NCBI GenBank assembly: GCA_023052935.1 | Contig: CM041292.1 | Span: forward strand, 135,794,951 to 135,858,950 | Direction: 5' to 3' | From: Piezodorus guildinii | Taxonomy: Eukaryota; Arthropoda; Insecta; Hemiptera; Pentatomidae | Length of the DNA: 64,000 nucleotides | Program-made: the position numbers and the translations under genes | In this document: positions 1-12,026 of the stretch, piece by piece | Numbering within the stretch: position 1 is the first letter of the stretch | Layout: the number at the start of each line of letters is the position of its first letter | The notes under the pieces: model-generated | Told to the model about the DNA's origin: nothing | What the model saw: only the letters and a program-made list of their open reading frames with translations | The model's database searches: none

Positions 1-980
1 ATTTTTTTTTTGTCTTTACTTAGATTTGCATAAATGCGTTTATAAGTAGTAACTATAAAACGCACATGATTAAGCAGTTGTTTGGGGATGTGGTAACAAA
101 ATAACTACCAATAAAACAAAGTTATTTTTTATTTTCTTACTGTTGTGTTTTCTTGGTGGTTTCACTCTCAACCAACTTCTTTACTATATAGTCAAACCGG
201 TCAACAACTACTCCATTATTATAAGACGTATAAATTTTCATGAAATATAAATATTATATTTATCTACATATATACATACATACATTTATCAATGTTGTTT
301 GCAATTGAAAATATCCCCGTTCGTTGGATAAATGTATATCAATTACATTTATGTTGCAAACGTAACTATATACCACGATTGATTACTTTAGAACTAAAAT
401 ATATTGAGTAATTTTGGGTATGCCTACTTCTACTGGATTGCTATTACATATTTAATAGAATAAAATGGCAACTTATTCGACTAAAGTTAGAATTATGGTG
501 GATGAGGAAAGTGATTTAAAAACAACTTAACCTATTACTATAATTAATCTAATATAACTAACTATAAATATCTTGTTTCTAATATCGAGACACATTGAAC
601 AAAAACTACACTTCTTTATCTTTGTTTGCGGTTTGGTGAATTCAATTTGATAAATAAAATAATTTAAATTAAAATTGCTACAATTTACGAAAGATGTTGA
701 TAGTGACTATGTTGAATGAGGTTATATAAAAGAAATACAGTTGAATAGCAATGAACTATTCTATTTATGATGAATAAAAGTTTATTATTCCATGTCAGAT
801 ATCAATTTTATTTACTCAATGTTACAATTACATACCAGTACCAAGTAGGCACATCCAAATTATTCAATAACATCGATTTATCTGTTAAACATAACCGTTA
901 TATATCATCATAACTCCTTTGCAACACATAACTCATTGCGAGTCATTCAAATGAGTACTTATAATCTTTCTGAAAACGTA
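1..980. other. AT-rich intergenic DNA, nothing recognised
   Basis: No open reading frame with protein-like composition, RNA gene or recognisable transposon motif is visible. The stretch is AT-rich and mostly non-repetitive apart from short T and TA runs. Confidence 0.5.
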
Positions 981-981
981 T

Positions 982-1112
982 AGTAATATGTATTTTATTA
1001 TAACTTGAAACTATGGAGTGAATGTATATTTTATTTTATTGCATCCTCGTCGCCAACTAATATGTATTTTATTATAAATGGAAACTGTAATGTGAATGTA
1101 TATTTTATAAAT
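982..1112. repeat. Two-unit direct repeat, period about 74 bp
   Basis: A unit of about 58 bp starting near 982 recurs near 1055 with a few substitutions. Both units share the core TAATATGTATTTTATTATAA and end in GTGAATGTATATTTTAT. A 15-bp unrelated spacer separates them. It looks like an old local tandem duplication, with no coding content. Confidence 0.7.
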
Positions 1113-1384
1113 AAGAACCCATAGAAACAATCAACACACACTTATATTTGAATTAATAATCACAAATGTGAAGATATGGGAAGGTTACTTGGTTCCCAAT
1201 GTTGCCACAGTTAAACAAATTTTGTTTTACGTTATGGAAAAATATATTTTTCAACCATTTAGAATAGTAATAAAAGCTATCCTATCATTTAAGTTGGACC
1301 AAATAACAGATACTTTCGAAGCTTGATCCACGTTGATTCAGTAATTTCAGAGTTTATCGCGAACAAACATTGTGACACGAGATT

Positions 1385-1386
<2 letters not shown>

Positions 1387-1460
<74 letters not shown>
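1387..1460. repeat. Compound microsatellite (TA)n(GA)n
   Basis: About 24 TA units run directly into about 13 GA units. A Tyr-Ile/Arg-Glu repeat ORF across it is an artefact of the microsatellite. Confidence 0.97.
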
Positions 1461-1464
<4 letters not shown>

Positions 1465-1792
1465 CTGCTATTTTTTTTTCTTTCTTGAGTATCTTCGATT
1501 TCGTATTGTTTGCTTTTCGTACATTATTGTCAGTCTGTTAAGCCCAATTAGTTCTTGAATAATTGATTTCAAAAGTTATATCCATTCTCTAAAATTAGAT
1601 CTTGTAATAATATCTTTTTTATTCGAATAGGCTCGTTGAATTAACGTTGGTACAAAACTAATGTCAATAAATAAATAAACATTCCAAAAAATAATACCAA
1701 AACTAATAATGCCACTCATATCATTGCGTAACTTTAACATTATTGACCATATTATATAAAATCACTGAATGAGACTTTGTAAATCTTATTTT
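1461..1792. other. AT-rich spacer
   Basis: Nothing recognisable between the microsatellite and the target-site duplication of the Jockey fragment that follows. Confidence 0.5.
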
Positions 1793-1803
1793 AATATTTA
1801 TCA

Positions 1804-2370
1804 ATCCTCACACGAGACTAAAACGACAAGAAACTGCCCGTAGATACCGATTACTACAGCACTTACTATACAAACGTTCAAAACTTCCAATCCACTACAA
1901 AAAGCTCATTTTTATTACTGCCATAAGACCGCTCTGGACATATGGAATCGAGCTTTGGGGCTTTACTAAGCCATCTAATTCCTCTCGCATCCAATCCTTA
2001 CAATCCGAAATTCTTCGCAAAATGCTCCTTATTCCTAAAATAATGCTCCTTATTTCGTCACAAATAAAACCATCCATAACGACCTTAATATCCCATACAG
2101 ACCATTCTCGTACCAGATATACCACTTTTAATTCCAAACTCCCAACCCATATAAACTCTCGTTTCCGCAACCTCAAATATTCCCTGACAACCCTCCGAGG
2201 CGATTGAAAAGAAGATGGCCTCGGGATCTAGTTACTTAAATAAACATCGAAGTACTACCGCTGGGTGGTTTCTTCACAAGCCTTTTACGCCTTTTATTAT
2301 AATTCATCACTTTTAATTATTTTATTTATGTAATAAACAGTTGTAAAATTCAAGAAAATATAAATAAAAA
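1804..2370 (+). mobile_element. 5'-truncated Jockey-type retrotransposon, 3' end
   Basis: Translation with frame changes gives the C-terminal part of a Jockey-type ORF2, including IRPLWTYGIELWG followed by a run like Q-x2-Q-S-E-I-L-R. This corresponds to the post-RT region of the intact element at 45.3-48.0 kb (LKPIWSYASQIFGAA). The coding part ends near 2208 in an Arg-rich tail followed by Trp-Pro-Arg-Asp-Leu, as in the other copies. A 3' UTR and A-rich tail run to 2370. The fragment is flanked by an 11-bp direct repeat, AATATTTATCA, at 1793-1803 and 2371-2381. That is the expected target-site duplication of target-primed insertion and fixes both boundaries. It is non-functional because only about the last tenth of the element is present. 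Confidence 0.8.
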
Positions 2371-2639
2371 AATATTTATCAGTATATTGTGTAGTAGATG
2401 CATTTAATGGTGCAAATCGTACTGCGTGGAAGTACCTATGTATAACAAATAACTGTTCCAATCATTTCTAGAAGTTCTGGGCCTACTTTGAAAAATTAAT
2501 CAATTTCATTACACTATATATTTTTTATTAATCTGTTTCTAGGTGATAAAAAAAATCTAAACTTAATAATAAACCTTTTAATAAGATGTTTTCCTATCAG
2601 ACAAAAATAAAAGAAATTCATTAATTCCGACAGCAGACC

Positions 2640-3190
2640 ATGAATTTTTTATCTCCCCAGAAAACGATTGCTTTTATCTTCGCCGTGACATTCAAAATAT
2701 TGAGCTTTCAGGAAGATGTTTGATAAACGGTCCCTTGCGCAACCATAATAAAATAAAACATCCGTATCGAAATTGTTCCCAGCCAGCATCGATGTAATCA
2801 GCGAAGGAGGAACAAGAGGAGCCCTGTCCCTGACAACCGCCACCTCCTGGAGATAGTCTGTCGAGCGCTGGGAAATTGAATCGGGAAGGGAGAAAGAGGG
2901 AATAATAAAGGGAAAAATGCTGCCGTTATGATTAGTCTTATCAGGCAAGGAGGGTCTGAGTTAACAGGGGTTAAAATCGTCAGGGCCTCAGGAATCCCAG
3001 GGTCGCCAACACTCGAATTTGCATAAAGTAATATCCCTCTCTTCCGGTAGCTGTGTCGACCGGGGAAAATTTCCCTGGGTTTTTCATCTAGCACTGGCAG
3101 TGCCTTAATAAAGCCAAGCAGAGCTGTTCGACGTATAATAACGGCCAGTATTTAGTTCTGCAGCCTCCAGTAGTCAGGCTTTCAGATTTG
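2640..3190. other. GC-richer unique island (possible regulatory element)
   Basis: The composition changes sharply from flanking AT-rich DNA, and no transposon motif is visible. Overlapping short ORFs occur on the minus strand (2649-2948 and 2798-3094) but their composition is not protein-like and neither resembles a family I know. Short sites include CTTATCAG (GATA-type) near 2938-2945 and a 13-bp GGGAAAATTTCCC palindrome at 3063-3075 that fits the Rel/kB consensus. A conserved non-coding element is inferred, not shown. Confidence 0.35.
3063..3075. promoter_or_regulatory. Rel/NF-kB (Dorsal-like) consensus palindrome
   Basis: GGGAAAATTTCCC is a perfect palindrome matching the GGG-W(n)-CCC kB pattern bound by Rel-family proteins. 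It lies inside a GC-richer unique island. One site of this length can arise by chance, so occupancy is unknown. Confidence 0.3.
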
Positions 3191-4154
3191 GTCATACTCA
3201 TAACATTAATGAATTACTCGATCATTGATTAAATCTAAATTTTATGCCAATTTTTTTTTTTAGTAGGGAACTCAGCAAACAGTATGTAGTATTATCCAGG
3301 ATACTAACTTCTCCGAATTTTCCTTGAATAACATACTAGGCCATTTACACACAACTAACGTAGCCTTTGTGTCACGAGAGATCTGAGTATCTATCTTAAG
3401 GCATCTCTTGAATTCGGTTTTATCATCCTAAAAGCAATGTAAGAAACAGTAAGAAGCAACGACAAAAAAAACGATTAAAAATAGTTAAACTTTGACGTCC
3501 TAAAATCGTTTCAAATACTGTGAATTCGTGCCGTGAAGATCCCAACCAGAGTACAAAGGTGCAACCAATTTTCTTGTTTAGTTTAGAATAAATTTCATGT
3601 GGCTAATTAATATGTTTTTATAGATGACAAATCCTATGATTTCCAATTTATGGTTTGATAAATATGGAATAATAAATAGATAGTAACTAATAAATAGATT
3701 ACAAGTTATTGAGCACTGTTTCAATAACTAAAAATGGCCAATAATTACGATTTCAGATCTGTGAGTAATAACAAGTTATTTGAAACGGTCAAACTTATGG
3801 GCAATCCCATATAAATCTATCACTATCTGGTAAGCTAACACCATTTGAATTACCTCATTAGTGGCAAAAAGCTTTTAAAGATTAAGTTTTAATTTTAGAT
3901 GTAAGTCCTTTACAAACCAAATGTTGGAACCATCACCCAATTATAAAACAGATTGATGACAGAGATGATGATATTTAAAGATATCCTTAAAACGCATAAT
4001 TACAGAAAAAGAAAATTTCTCAAATAACTTAAAAGGATTAGAGCAAAAAAGAAAAACAGAAAACAAATTACATCAAGTAAATATGATGGACATAGTAAAC
4101 TGACATGAAATTGATGTGGAGAAGTTACCCATTGGTAGCACTATAAAAATATTC
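3191..4154. other. Unassigned intergenic DNA
   Basis: Moderately AT-rich, with no transposon motif or credible coding region recognised. Confidence 0.45.
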
Positions 4155-4700
4155 TAAACTAGAAGTTCTCTTCGCCATCTTCTTTTCAGACGCCTCGGAG
4201 GATTATCAGGAATCGAAGAGGATGATAGGATAAAAACTAGTGGATTAGTGTGGAAATGTAGTTTTTCATGGAATGATTAATACCTTGTTCGGGCTGATTC
4301 AGTAACACAAGGAACATCAAGGTCTTTATGGATAAGCATATTCGAGACCAAGTAAGAAGAGTTGATAATTTTACGAAGGATATTGGATACGAGATGAATT
4401 CGAAGCCCCATAGCCCTACTCCGCAAGTCCATATCGGTCTTATGATGGTCATATAAATAGGTCTTCTGTAATTAAGTGGAAGGCTGGAGCGTTTGTCCAC
4501 TAAGAGTTCGAAGTAGTCGAAGTTTCTTGTCGTTTCAGTCTTGTGTGGGAATTCAAAGTTAGACGTTTGTCAAGGTGGAGTCCTAGGTATCGAATCTGTT
4601 CAACAGGGGCTAGTGGAGTGTCATTAAAGGATACTGTAGAGTAGGAAGTCATTGGTTTAGGATGAAGGGTAAAGGTTATTTGGTAGGGTCTGTTAGAATT
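4155..4700 (-). mobile_element. Jockey-type retrotransposon relic, C-terminal end of ORF2
   Basis: The minus strand encodes DKRSSLPLNYRR followed by IIRPIWTCGVGLWG (ORF 4237-4500). This is the post-RT segment seen in the intact Jockey copy and in the fragment at 1.8-2.4 kb. Upstream minus-strand sequence (4500-4700) continues the same domain in other frames. Downstream, near 4170-4210, lies the complement of the family's NPPRRLKRR-type C-terminus. Several frame changes and stops show it is a dead 5'-truncated copy. I saw no target-site duplication. Confidence 0.7.
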
Positions 4701-6419
4701 ATAATCCTCCGATTGATCTAATTCTAAAAAACGTTACTGTAATAATATATCTGTTGTTTTTAGTGGATATTGTTTGTCCAGCATTCATTGTCCATCATAT
4801 TAAACGAACAAAAATATGCCGTTATTAATTACTGCAGTGATTCCGTTGCGTTCATATGTAAATAAGGGAAGGATATCAACTGACCTGACTTTCGTTTTCA
4901 ATGCCATAGTTTCTCACGATTTCGCAATGCTCGCATTTTCATTTTTCTGTGCTAAGTAACCGATAACAGCGCTAAGGGCGGCGTGAAAAAAGAGGCATTG
5001 CATTAACTAGCACCATGAAAATAAAAAGGTGAAATATAAAATACCTCATTAGGTATTGCGTTTAATTAAATATTCATCACTGTTAATTATTATAATTTAA
5101 TAATAAAAACTAGTAATATTTAAGTATGTTTGAAAAAGAATTGCAAAAGAAACAAATATGATTTTTTATATGATTACATAGATTAATTTACACTATTTTA
5201 TTATTAATTATTTAAAAAATTCATTTAAAGTTCTGAGAAAAACAATTGTTTACTACTAAGCGATTTTTAAGTTATTTTTGACTAAAAGAAATTTCCCAAA
5301 ATGCTAAGAACAAAAGTATTTTAGCAGAAACAATCATTATTTCTTAAACACGAAATATAAAATCACACAGTTTTAACATATTTTATTTATTTCTTATTTT
5401 TAAAATTGGTAGAACAAATTTCCACTTTTTTATATAGAATCATCTGAAATATTTTGACCTAATTCGACGAAGGATTCAATATGTAATAATTTTCTTGTTG
5501 CATGAATGATGATGAAGTCATTATTATTGTTAATATTGAATTTACATATGAAGATAATAAGGACTATATAAATAATGAATAAAAGTAAACTCTTGGCATA
5601 CCGAAGTCCAAATCATATATTCCCCAAATCATGCGACTCCATAATACATAAGATATTTATGGTATGAGCTGTGAGTAATAAACAAATGAAATTCCATAAA
5701 CTTCAGTACATTTGTAATTAAACATATAATTGCGATATTGTTGGGAGGTGCGAAGGATAATATTTTATTTTGGCCAGTTGAAAATAATTATTTTTAGTTC
5801 AAAAACAAATTTAATCAAATAACTCCGGATCATCAAATATATTACGTTGTAGACTTTAATTTTTTTGCTCTAATTTGGTATAAAAAACAAATTACTACGT
5901 AGTTATAGAATATTTTTCAAATGATATAAAAAATAAATATATTGTTTTTAATATAATAGCAGAAGTATAATGTCTATTTCACATGAATTCTCCTCCTACA
6001 AGTTTGTATCATTACTTTTCACACCTCGTTTAAAATACTACCTTAAGTTCCGTCTTTTAATGAGACTGATAACTTATGTTTTCAGGGTGATCATTATTTT
6101 AAATTTTTTTCTCTATATTTTTGCCGATAGAATATGTCGTTAGTATTTAACTAAAATTAAAAAATCTCCCCAATGCAACACAAAGAGGTGCTTAAGTTAG
6201 ATATATAATAAGGAAGTCCTATCCATATATGTGTATTAATTATTAAATGCTTAAATTACTTCACTACATTATTTAAAACATTTTAATATATATTTTAAGG
6301 AATTTAAACCTTGCTTTTTATAGCATATTTTATTGATTTTTAAATGCATTAAAATCAGTTGTCTGATTATAATTTAATGATATGTTAGTATTTTATTTAT
6401 TGAATATTAAAACGCTGGA
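4701..6419. other. AT-rich intergenic DNA with one GC-richer patch
   Basis: Mostly AT-rich with A/T runs and no recognised gene. A patch at about 4780-5040 is GC-richer and non-repetitive, like the other islands. The rest is featureless. Confidence 0.45.
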
Positions 6420-6640
6420 TTGTTTAACCATTCCATTTAATCCAAAATGCATGACAAAGGAAGGGCTCTATAAGCCAGTGACGGTACAAATGGAGCTGGG
6501 ATGGTAATAGGCCTGAATTATTCGCTGCTGAGCCATGATGTGCCAGGACAATTAGTTGGTAATACCGACCTTTGGAACCTCCATTAATTAACTTATCCCT
6601 ACCTAGAACTGTGAAATTCAACTACACACAATTAACAAAA
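6420..6640. other. GC-richer unique island
   Basis: A short non-repetitive, GC-richer block with abrupt AT-rich borders. The 65-aa minus-strand ORF at 6424-6621 does not resemble a protein family I know. It is grouped with the other candidate regulatory islands. Confidence 0.3.
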
Positions 6641-6799
6641 GACTTATGTCATTAGGTGATATACAAAATTCAAAAAAATAAAAAATAATAAATATCAACT
6701 GCATTAATCAAATATGTAACGATTTCAGTATATTTTCAATTTGAATTCCTCTCGAAAGACACGCCTAATTATATTTGCAAATGACTAACTTGGAAACCG

Positions 6800-7503
6800 T
6801 ATACTAGACTTAAACGACATGAACTTAATCAACGATTTGGCTAATTATACGGACTATTTGACAGAAATTCTAAACTATCTATTTAAAACAAACTGCTACG
6901 TACCATATACAAGACAGTACTGAAACCTATCTGGACCTACGGACTTGAACTGTAGGGGACAGCCATATTTTCTAACATCAAAAGCATTCAATCCTTCTAA
7001 TCCGAAGTTATCTGAAAAATAGTTAATTCCCATTATTATGTCACCAATAATAATGATAATAATTATATACACCACAACCTAAATATTTCATTTATTTTTT
7101 ACATTATTCCATCAAATTCTCCCTCAATCTCCTCTCTCAAATTCTCCCTCTTCTCAATTCTATCTGAACCTTATCCATCACTAGAATCCCTTAGCTCAAT
7201 CGCTATCCAGCTCCACACATTCTTACCACCCCCCTAGAAGGTTAAAACGACAGTGGACCCGGAACCTCTTGTAAACATGTATATTGGAGTTCTAGCACTG
7301 GCTAGATTCCGCACTCAATGCGCAGTATGTTTGTCGGTTGTATAACTTCTAGACTTTGTAAATATTTTATTAATTCTTTATTTTATATCATTTTATAGTT
7401 TTTTAAATATTATATAATCGTGTACTTGATTACTATTACAAATGTCCTAAATGACAGATTGTTATATCATTCAATAAAAAAGAATAAAGTTATAGGATAC
7501 CTA

Positions 7504-7536
<33 letters not shown>
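6800..7536 (+). mobile_element. Decayed Jockey-type 3' end with poly(A) tail
   Basis: Plus-strand translation near 6800-7020 gives segments aligning with the intact Jockey ORF2 after the RT domain: a SKLSI-type motif, then LKPIWTYGLEL. The RRLKR-type C-terminus is recognisable near 7240-7275. A roughly 230-bp 3' UTR ends in about 30 A residues at 7507-7536. Stops and frame changes interrupt the reading frame, so this is an old 5'-truncated insertion. No clear target-site duplication was found because the downstream flank is a TA microsatellite. Confidence 0.7.

Positions 7537-7591
<55 letters not shown>
7536..7591. repeat. (TA)n microsatellite
   Basis: About 27 nearly uninterrupted TA units directly after the poly(A) tail of the preceding retrotransposon. 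Such tails often seed microsatellites. Confidence 0.95.
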
Positions 7592-7595
<4 letters not shown>

Positions 7596-7789
7596 AATGG
7601 GCCAAAGAATGTACTATGTAGATTGTCAATAATCTCATTGATCGATTTCTTTAAATAACGTTTAATTTTCCACAATATTTTTTCTTTACATTTTTTATTG
7701 AAATTTACAAATGTATTACATAACAACACAAATAAATATGCAAATAGACAAAATACATGAAGCGAACTTGAATAGAAGCTACACATTGG

Positions 7790-8065
7790 TAGCATTTAAT
7801 GAATATTGTAAAACGAGACCTGACCGTCATCTTTTTAGACGCCTTGGTGGATTATCAGGAATGGAAGAGGAATCAAGGATAGAAATTGGTGGCTAGGAGT
7901 GGGAATGGACTTTGTATTAAGTATCTGGTTCGTAACACGTATGGAGCATATGTGCTCTTTATGGATAAGTTTATTCGGGGCAATAAAAAGAGCACTGAGT
8001 ATTTCAAGAAGGATTGCATAGGAGAAGAATTAGTGGTTTCATAGAGCCCCAAAGATCAGATTCTT
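7790..8065 (-). mobile_element. Jockey-type retrotransposon relic, extreme C-terminus
   Basis: The minus strand contains LWGSMKPL near 8050 and the NPPRRLKR C-terminal signature near 7830. These are the two ends of the last segment of Jockey-type ORF2 and closely parallel the copy at 4155-4500. Stops interrupt the frame. It lies close to the oppositely oriented copy at 6.8-7.5 kb, so it is a separate insertion. Confidence 0.65.
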
Positions 8066-8814
8066 TGTTTTTAAACAGCAATCGTATTTAAGAACTATCA
8101 GGTAAATTCAGAATATTATATGTTTCATGCTAATCTATATAAATGATTCTTTTTCTTTTGTTATATGACTAAAAAATTTTAAAATCTTTGAAATTAATTC
8201 GCCTTGGTTACAACAAACAATTCACAATGGCATTCTGACCTTTGGAGTTTCAAATTCTTACTTACTTCTAAACCAAATTAGCTTATGATGATAAAAAAAA
8301 AAAATAATGATCAGAAAGTCTAGAACTCATCAGATGAATTAACTATAACCTCTATAACTTCAGAAGTGAAATATACTGGTCTAGATGCATTATAGCAATT
8401 AAAAAATCAATAGATTCAGATATTCATTATTGTCAGTTCGAAGAGGAAACCAATTGGTGATTTCCTTACGATAAATAATTATTATTAGTTGAAAAAAATA
8501 GCTAGGCTAGTGGTCTCAAGACTATCAACTTGAACTCCGAAAGGAAACTCACATTTTTCAACATCTCATCCTTCTACTCCAAAGCCCTTTCTAAAGTGGT
8601 TGAAGCTCCATATTACCATTTAAATAGTTAAAGCTCCATATTACTTTACGAACCAAATTGTACATCATGATCTGAATATCGTACATTTCAGATTAATACT
8701 AAGTCTTAAACCAAAAGCTTCATCTAACAATTACTGCAACCCTCTTGGTTTGCGATGAACGCGGCTGGGAAAGACGCACTGAGATCTCTTGGAGCTATGC
8801 TTTGGATTCAGAAT
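8066..8814. other. Unassigned; possible Jockey scrap
   Basis: Near 8500-8640 a plus-strand stretch vaguely resembles the post-RT part of the Jockey family, but too weakly to call. Nothing else is recognised. Confidence 0.3.
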
Positions 8815-9180
8815 GAAACTTACATTATATTAAAGCTCGTTAAATTTTACATCGATGTAGTATGTTAAATAAAAAACGTTCGAGACGTTTTAGAGAAAAT
8901 CGTAAAAAGGTGCAAAACGCATTGTATAAAGTGGCTCTTTTGGTAAGATTTTGATGAAAAAGTTACTGTAACATTTCGGGAGTATAGTTTTCTTAAATAT
9001 GAATTTTCAGTTTTATCAAACTTTTCATTTTCGCTCTAGTCATACCACACACACACTTAAACAGACTTTGGCGGGACTTGGCACAGACTCAGGGGGGCTT
9101 AAAACGTGTATTTCATATGAACACTCAAGTCAAACTTGAGCAATACTTCTTCTTACTATATATTTTATATATAGGTATCA
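8815..9180 (-). repeat. E-family repeat, partial copy (minus)
   Basis: This is the complement of the first half of the E repeat defined by 13529-14320. Shared landmarks are a CGTTTTAGAGAAAATCG-type run near 8890-8910, a CA/GT-rich patch near 9047, and an AAAACGTGTATTTCA segment near 9100-9115. It ends near the TATATA-containing terminal motif at 9156-9175. It is diverged from the 13.5-kb and 50-kb copies. Confidence 0.65.
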
Positions 9181-9299
9181 ACTAATACTATTAAATGAAA
9201 TATAATATGAAAGAGTCCCTAGAAATATTAAAAATATGTTGAGCATTGTGATTCTTTAATATCTATTTTGGTTTTTTATTTTCAAATAGTGCTAATATA

Positions 9300-9410
9300 T
9301 AGAAAAAGAAATTCCCTACAAAAAAACCATTGAAATCGGTTATGATAGCAGAGATATAGCGTTTTGAAGTTATCATTATCAGTGGTGACCATTTCCCTAT
9401 AATATAAATT
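9300..9410 (+). repeat. Member of a dispersed repeat pair (with 18410-18510)
   Basis: The block containing GATATAGCGTTTTGAAGTTA and AGTGGTGAC recurs in inverted orientation at about 18410-18510. Intervening positions are diverged. The family is not recognised. Confidence 0.5.
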
Positions 9411-9689
9411 GGCAATGTTGCTGGTTCGTTTCCCTTAAGCTCTTTTATTATTTACTGCTTTACAAATAAGTAAATTTCTTGGACAGTTATGTAAATTGAA
9501 ATACCATTACATAATTATTCTGAAATAATATAAACATTGTGTAACAGTTTCAGCTGTTTTAACTTTTACTGTTTTGTTTTATCTTGTTTTTTAATAGTAG
9601 TTGTGATAACGTTTTGAATCTCAAATAAAAATTCTAAACACTACCATCCGAGGGTATAGTATTTTCTCTGTGAATATCTTTCAGGGAAA

Positions 9690-10170
9690 TTTAAATTTTT
9701 TACCTTTGGTAACGTTAGGTGAAGAAAATAAAGGTAGAGACGATTATAATTCAGAGCTGGCTGCAGTATGCAGTCACCAGCCCGGTGGAAATATATTTTT
9801 CCTGCATACTCGGAATTCAGTCCTGTTCTAGTTCCAAGACTTGAATTTATTGATATTACGTTTATAATGGGAATGGGCTTTGGAAGCTCTGCCCAGACAC
9901 TGGCAGAAACCAATTTCAGAGCTCATTACAGCTTTCGCCGCTTTAGCATTTTTCACCCGCGCCATTTAAATAATAAAAAAAAAAATTATATTTCAGGATG
10001 AAATAGGGGTGTGGATGGCGATGTTTAAACATTTTGTTATTTTCAGCGAAAACTGTGTCTCCTAGTCCCCATTTCTCTGTTGATTTATTAGTTTAGGCCT
10101 GTAATAAACACAGCAATAGCTTTTGCAAAAGGGCATCCGTCAGGATTAGAAACAGGGTCAGTTAATGTCC
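9690..10170. other. GC-richer unique island
   Basis: Non-repetitive sequence with higher GC and overlapping short ORFs on both strands (9641-9913 minus, 9768-10001 plus). Open frames on both strands over the same bases suggest non-coding DNA with few stop codons rather than an exon. It is a candidate conserved non-coding block. Confidence 0.3.
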
Positions 10171-10345
10171 TAAGATAAGTGGATCCATTAAAACTATTTT
10201 AAATAAGTTACAACCATAATATTTCATTCTTTAAAATACAAGTCGGTTAAATATGACACGATCTTATTTAATTTTACATGAATTTCAATCACAGCATTTG
10301 TATTATAAAACATTGGAAGTTTAATAATTAATTTTATATTATTTA

Positions 10346-10612
10346 TACTTTTAAAGTCACTTTATGCTACTATAGGTAATCGAACGATGCTATATGGGGA
10401 GTCTTAAATTTTCTTAACCAGGTTTAATTAAGATAGGGACCTTTAACGAGTATCAGACATCGCAAAGGCTGAGGACGTCCAATTTACGTCTCTTCCAAAG
10501 AACGGCATAACAAACGATTTCCTACTTCTTTTAAAATGCTAGGGCCATCTGCCGGGTTCCATCTGGTGTATAGAAAGCTGTTATACTAGCCACTACACCA
10601 CAGGTGGCTCCA
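10346..10612 (-). mobile_element. tRNA-derived SINE, copy 1
   Basis: Read on the minus strand it begins with a tRNA-like head containing an A-box-like GGTGTAGTGGCTAGTATAAC and a diverged B-box region. The family body follows, with conserved blocks complementary to AGGCTGAGGACGTCC and CTATAGGTAATCGAACGATG. It is flanked by a perfect 10-bp duplication, ATATTATTTA, at 10336-10345 and 10613-10622. It shares the body with copies at 11.7, 15.4, 27.3 and 38.0 kb. SINEs encode no protein and depend on LINE enzymes. Confidence 0.88.
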
Positions 10613-10622
10613 ATATTATTTA

Positions 10623-11740
10623 AAACAGTACATAGTCAATTACATTTATAGCTTAGAATTATTTTAAAACTAATCCTTTCCGTTGTCGAATTTGTTTTCT
10701 TGTTGTGAACCCTTTCAATGACCAAAACAATTGTCTTTTCTGATATAAAAATATTTGACAGGATAATAAAGGCCAAGAACATGAAAATTGGATGAAATAA
10801 AGCATTTATGAAACCTTTTTACCGTTATTAGTATTTGAAACACCAGAAAATAAACAAACAAACATGCTAACTAACAAATTAGTAGTAATACGTTATTACG
10901 TTATTCGTGCAGCAGGGTGTATAACTTTTTTTCCGAAATATTTATATAAATATATATTTCATGCGGCCTTTTAACCACTCGTGTAATTTATCGTTCAACT
11001 AAGAGAAAAAAAAAATAGCAAATTGGAATCCAAAATAAGAAACTATTCAGTTTATGTTTCTTAATAAAGTCAATAAAATATAATTCCTTTATGTTACTTT
11101 CGTCTTATTTAAATGTCAAGATATTTTAACTGATTTCCTCTACTTGTACTAAAATGATCTGGTTCTTCGTACTTCTTTATGATCGTGATATTATTATTGT
11201 TTCGTTTTTTTGGAGAATTAATAACGACGGGATTGAACTTTTTTTTGTAATTATTTTAAAGTTTCGTTCATGTCAGGAAAAACTCTTATCAGTTTTACTG
11301 ATCTTACAACAGATAGGTTTCTGTTCCAACTGTACGTGAGGGGCTACTGAATAGGGCTTACCAAAGCATTCGCTCCACTATAATCACAGCTATCGACACG
11401 TGTTCGGAATCTAGAAAGTAGTCCAGCACAAATGGTAATTGGCTAATCTCGGATTGGGCAACATCACGTTTGTTTACCGGAGGAAAGATGTCGCAAGTAT
11501 AAGCTATGCAAAGCTGATCTGATTTACAGACAAAACAAACATGCTTAAGTCAAGCTTAGTTCCTGACTTCCTCCTTAATCTTATATGTGATGTGGAACTA
11601 ACGGATATATACCTTAGTTAATAACCAAAATATAACCAGTAAGTTAAAGGCTACAATTAGAATCGGTTAGAGGATAGGGTTATTGAAAAACAATCCATCA
11701 CTCTCATCCCAAAGACTATTAAACGTATCTGCATTTAATT
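10623..11740. other. Unassigned intergenic DNA
   Basis: AT-rich to about 11300. From 11340 to 11560 it is somewhat GC-richer with no recognised motif. The short plus-strand ORF at 11154-11339 has no protein-like features. Confidence 0.4.
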
Positions 11741-12016
11741 GTTTGTTTGTTTGTTTGTTTATTTAACATCACTTTATGCTACAATGGCTAATCGGACGAT
11801 GCTACAGTGGGTATCCTAAATTTGTCCAATCCAAGTTTTATTTGTATTGACATCCCACAGGGCTCGGGACCACCTTTTAACGTCCCCTCTGAAGGACAGC
11901 ATAACTAAGGATTTTTAACTCCCATTAAAAAATCCTAGGACCACCTGCGGGTTTGAACCCGTGACCTTTGGCATAGGAGGCTGTTATGCTAACCACCCAG
12001 CTACAAGTGATCACTT
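11741..12016 (-). mobile_element. tRNA-derived SINE, copy 2
   Basis: This is one of the best-preserved members. On the minus strand it has an A-box-like TAGCTGGGTGGTTAGCATAA and a perfect-looking B box, GGTTCAAACC, both internal RNA polymerase III promoter boxes. The family body is followed by a tail of AAAC repeats, visible as (TTTG)n at 11741-11760. It is bounded by a perfect 10-bp target-site duplication, GCATTTAATT, at 11731-11740 and 12017-12026. The B box and cloverleaf-like head point to a tRNA ancestor, but it is not a functional tRNA gene. Confidence 0.93.
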
Positions 12017-12026
12017 GCATTTAATT

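Noticed and set aside
1323..1541. 72-aa frame with Tyr-Ile and Arg-Glu repeats
   Set aside because: Translation of a (TA)n(GA)n microsatellite.
7541..7795. 84-aa minus-strand frame with a Tyr-Ile tail
   Set aside because: Its end is a TA microsatellite and the rest is AT-rich without motif.
11941..12005. Possible tRNA gene (B box GGTTCAAACC and A-box-like sequence)
   Set aside because: It is the head of a SINE with body, AAAC tail and target-site duplication; the same head recurs in four other SINEs.
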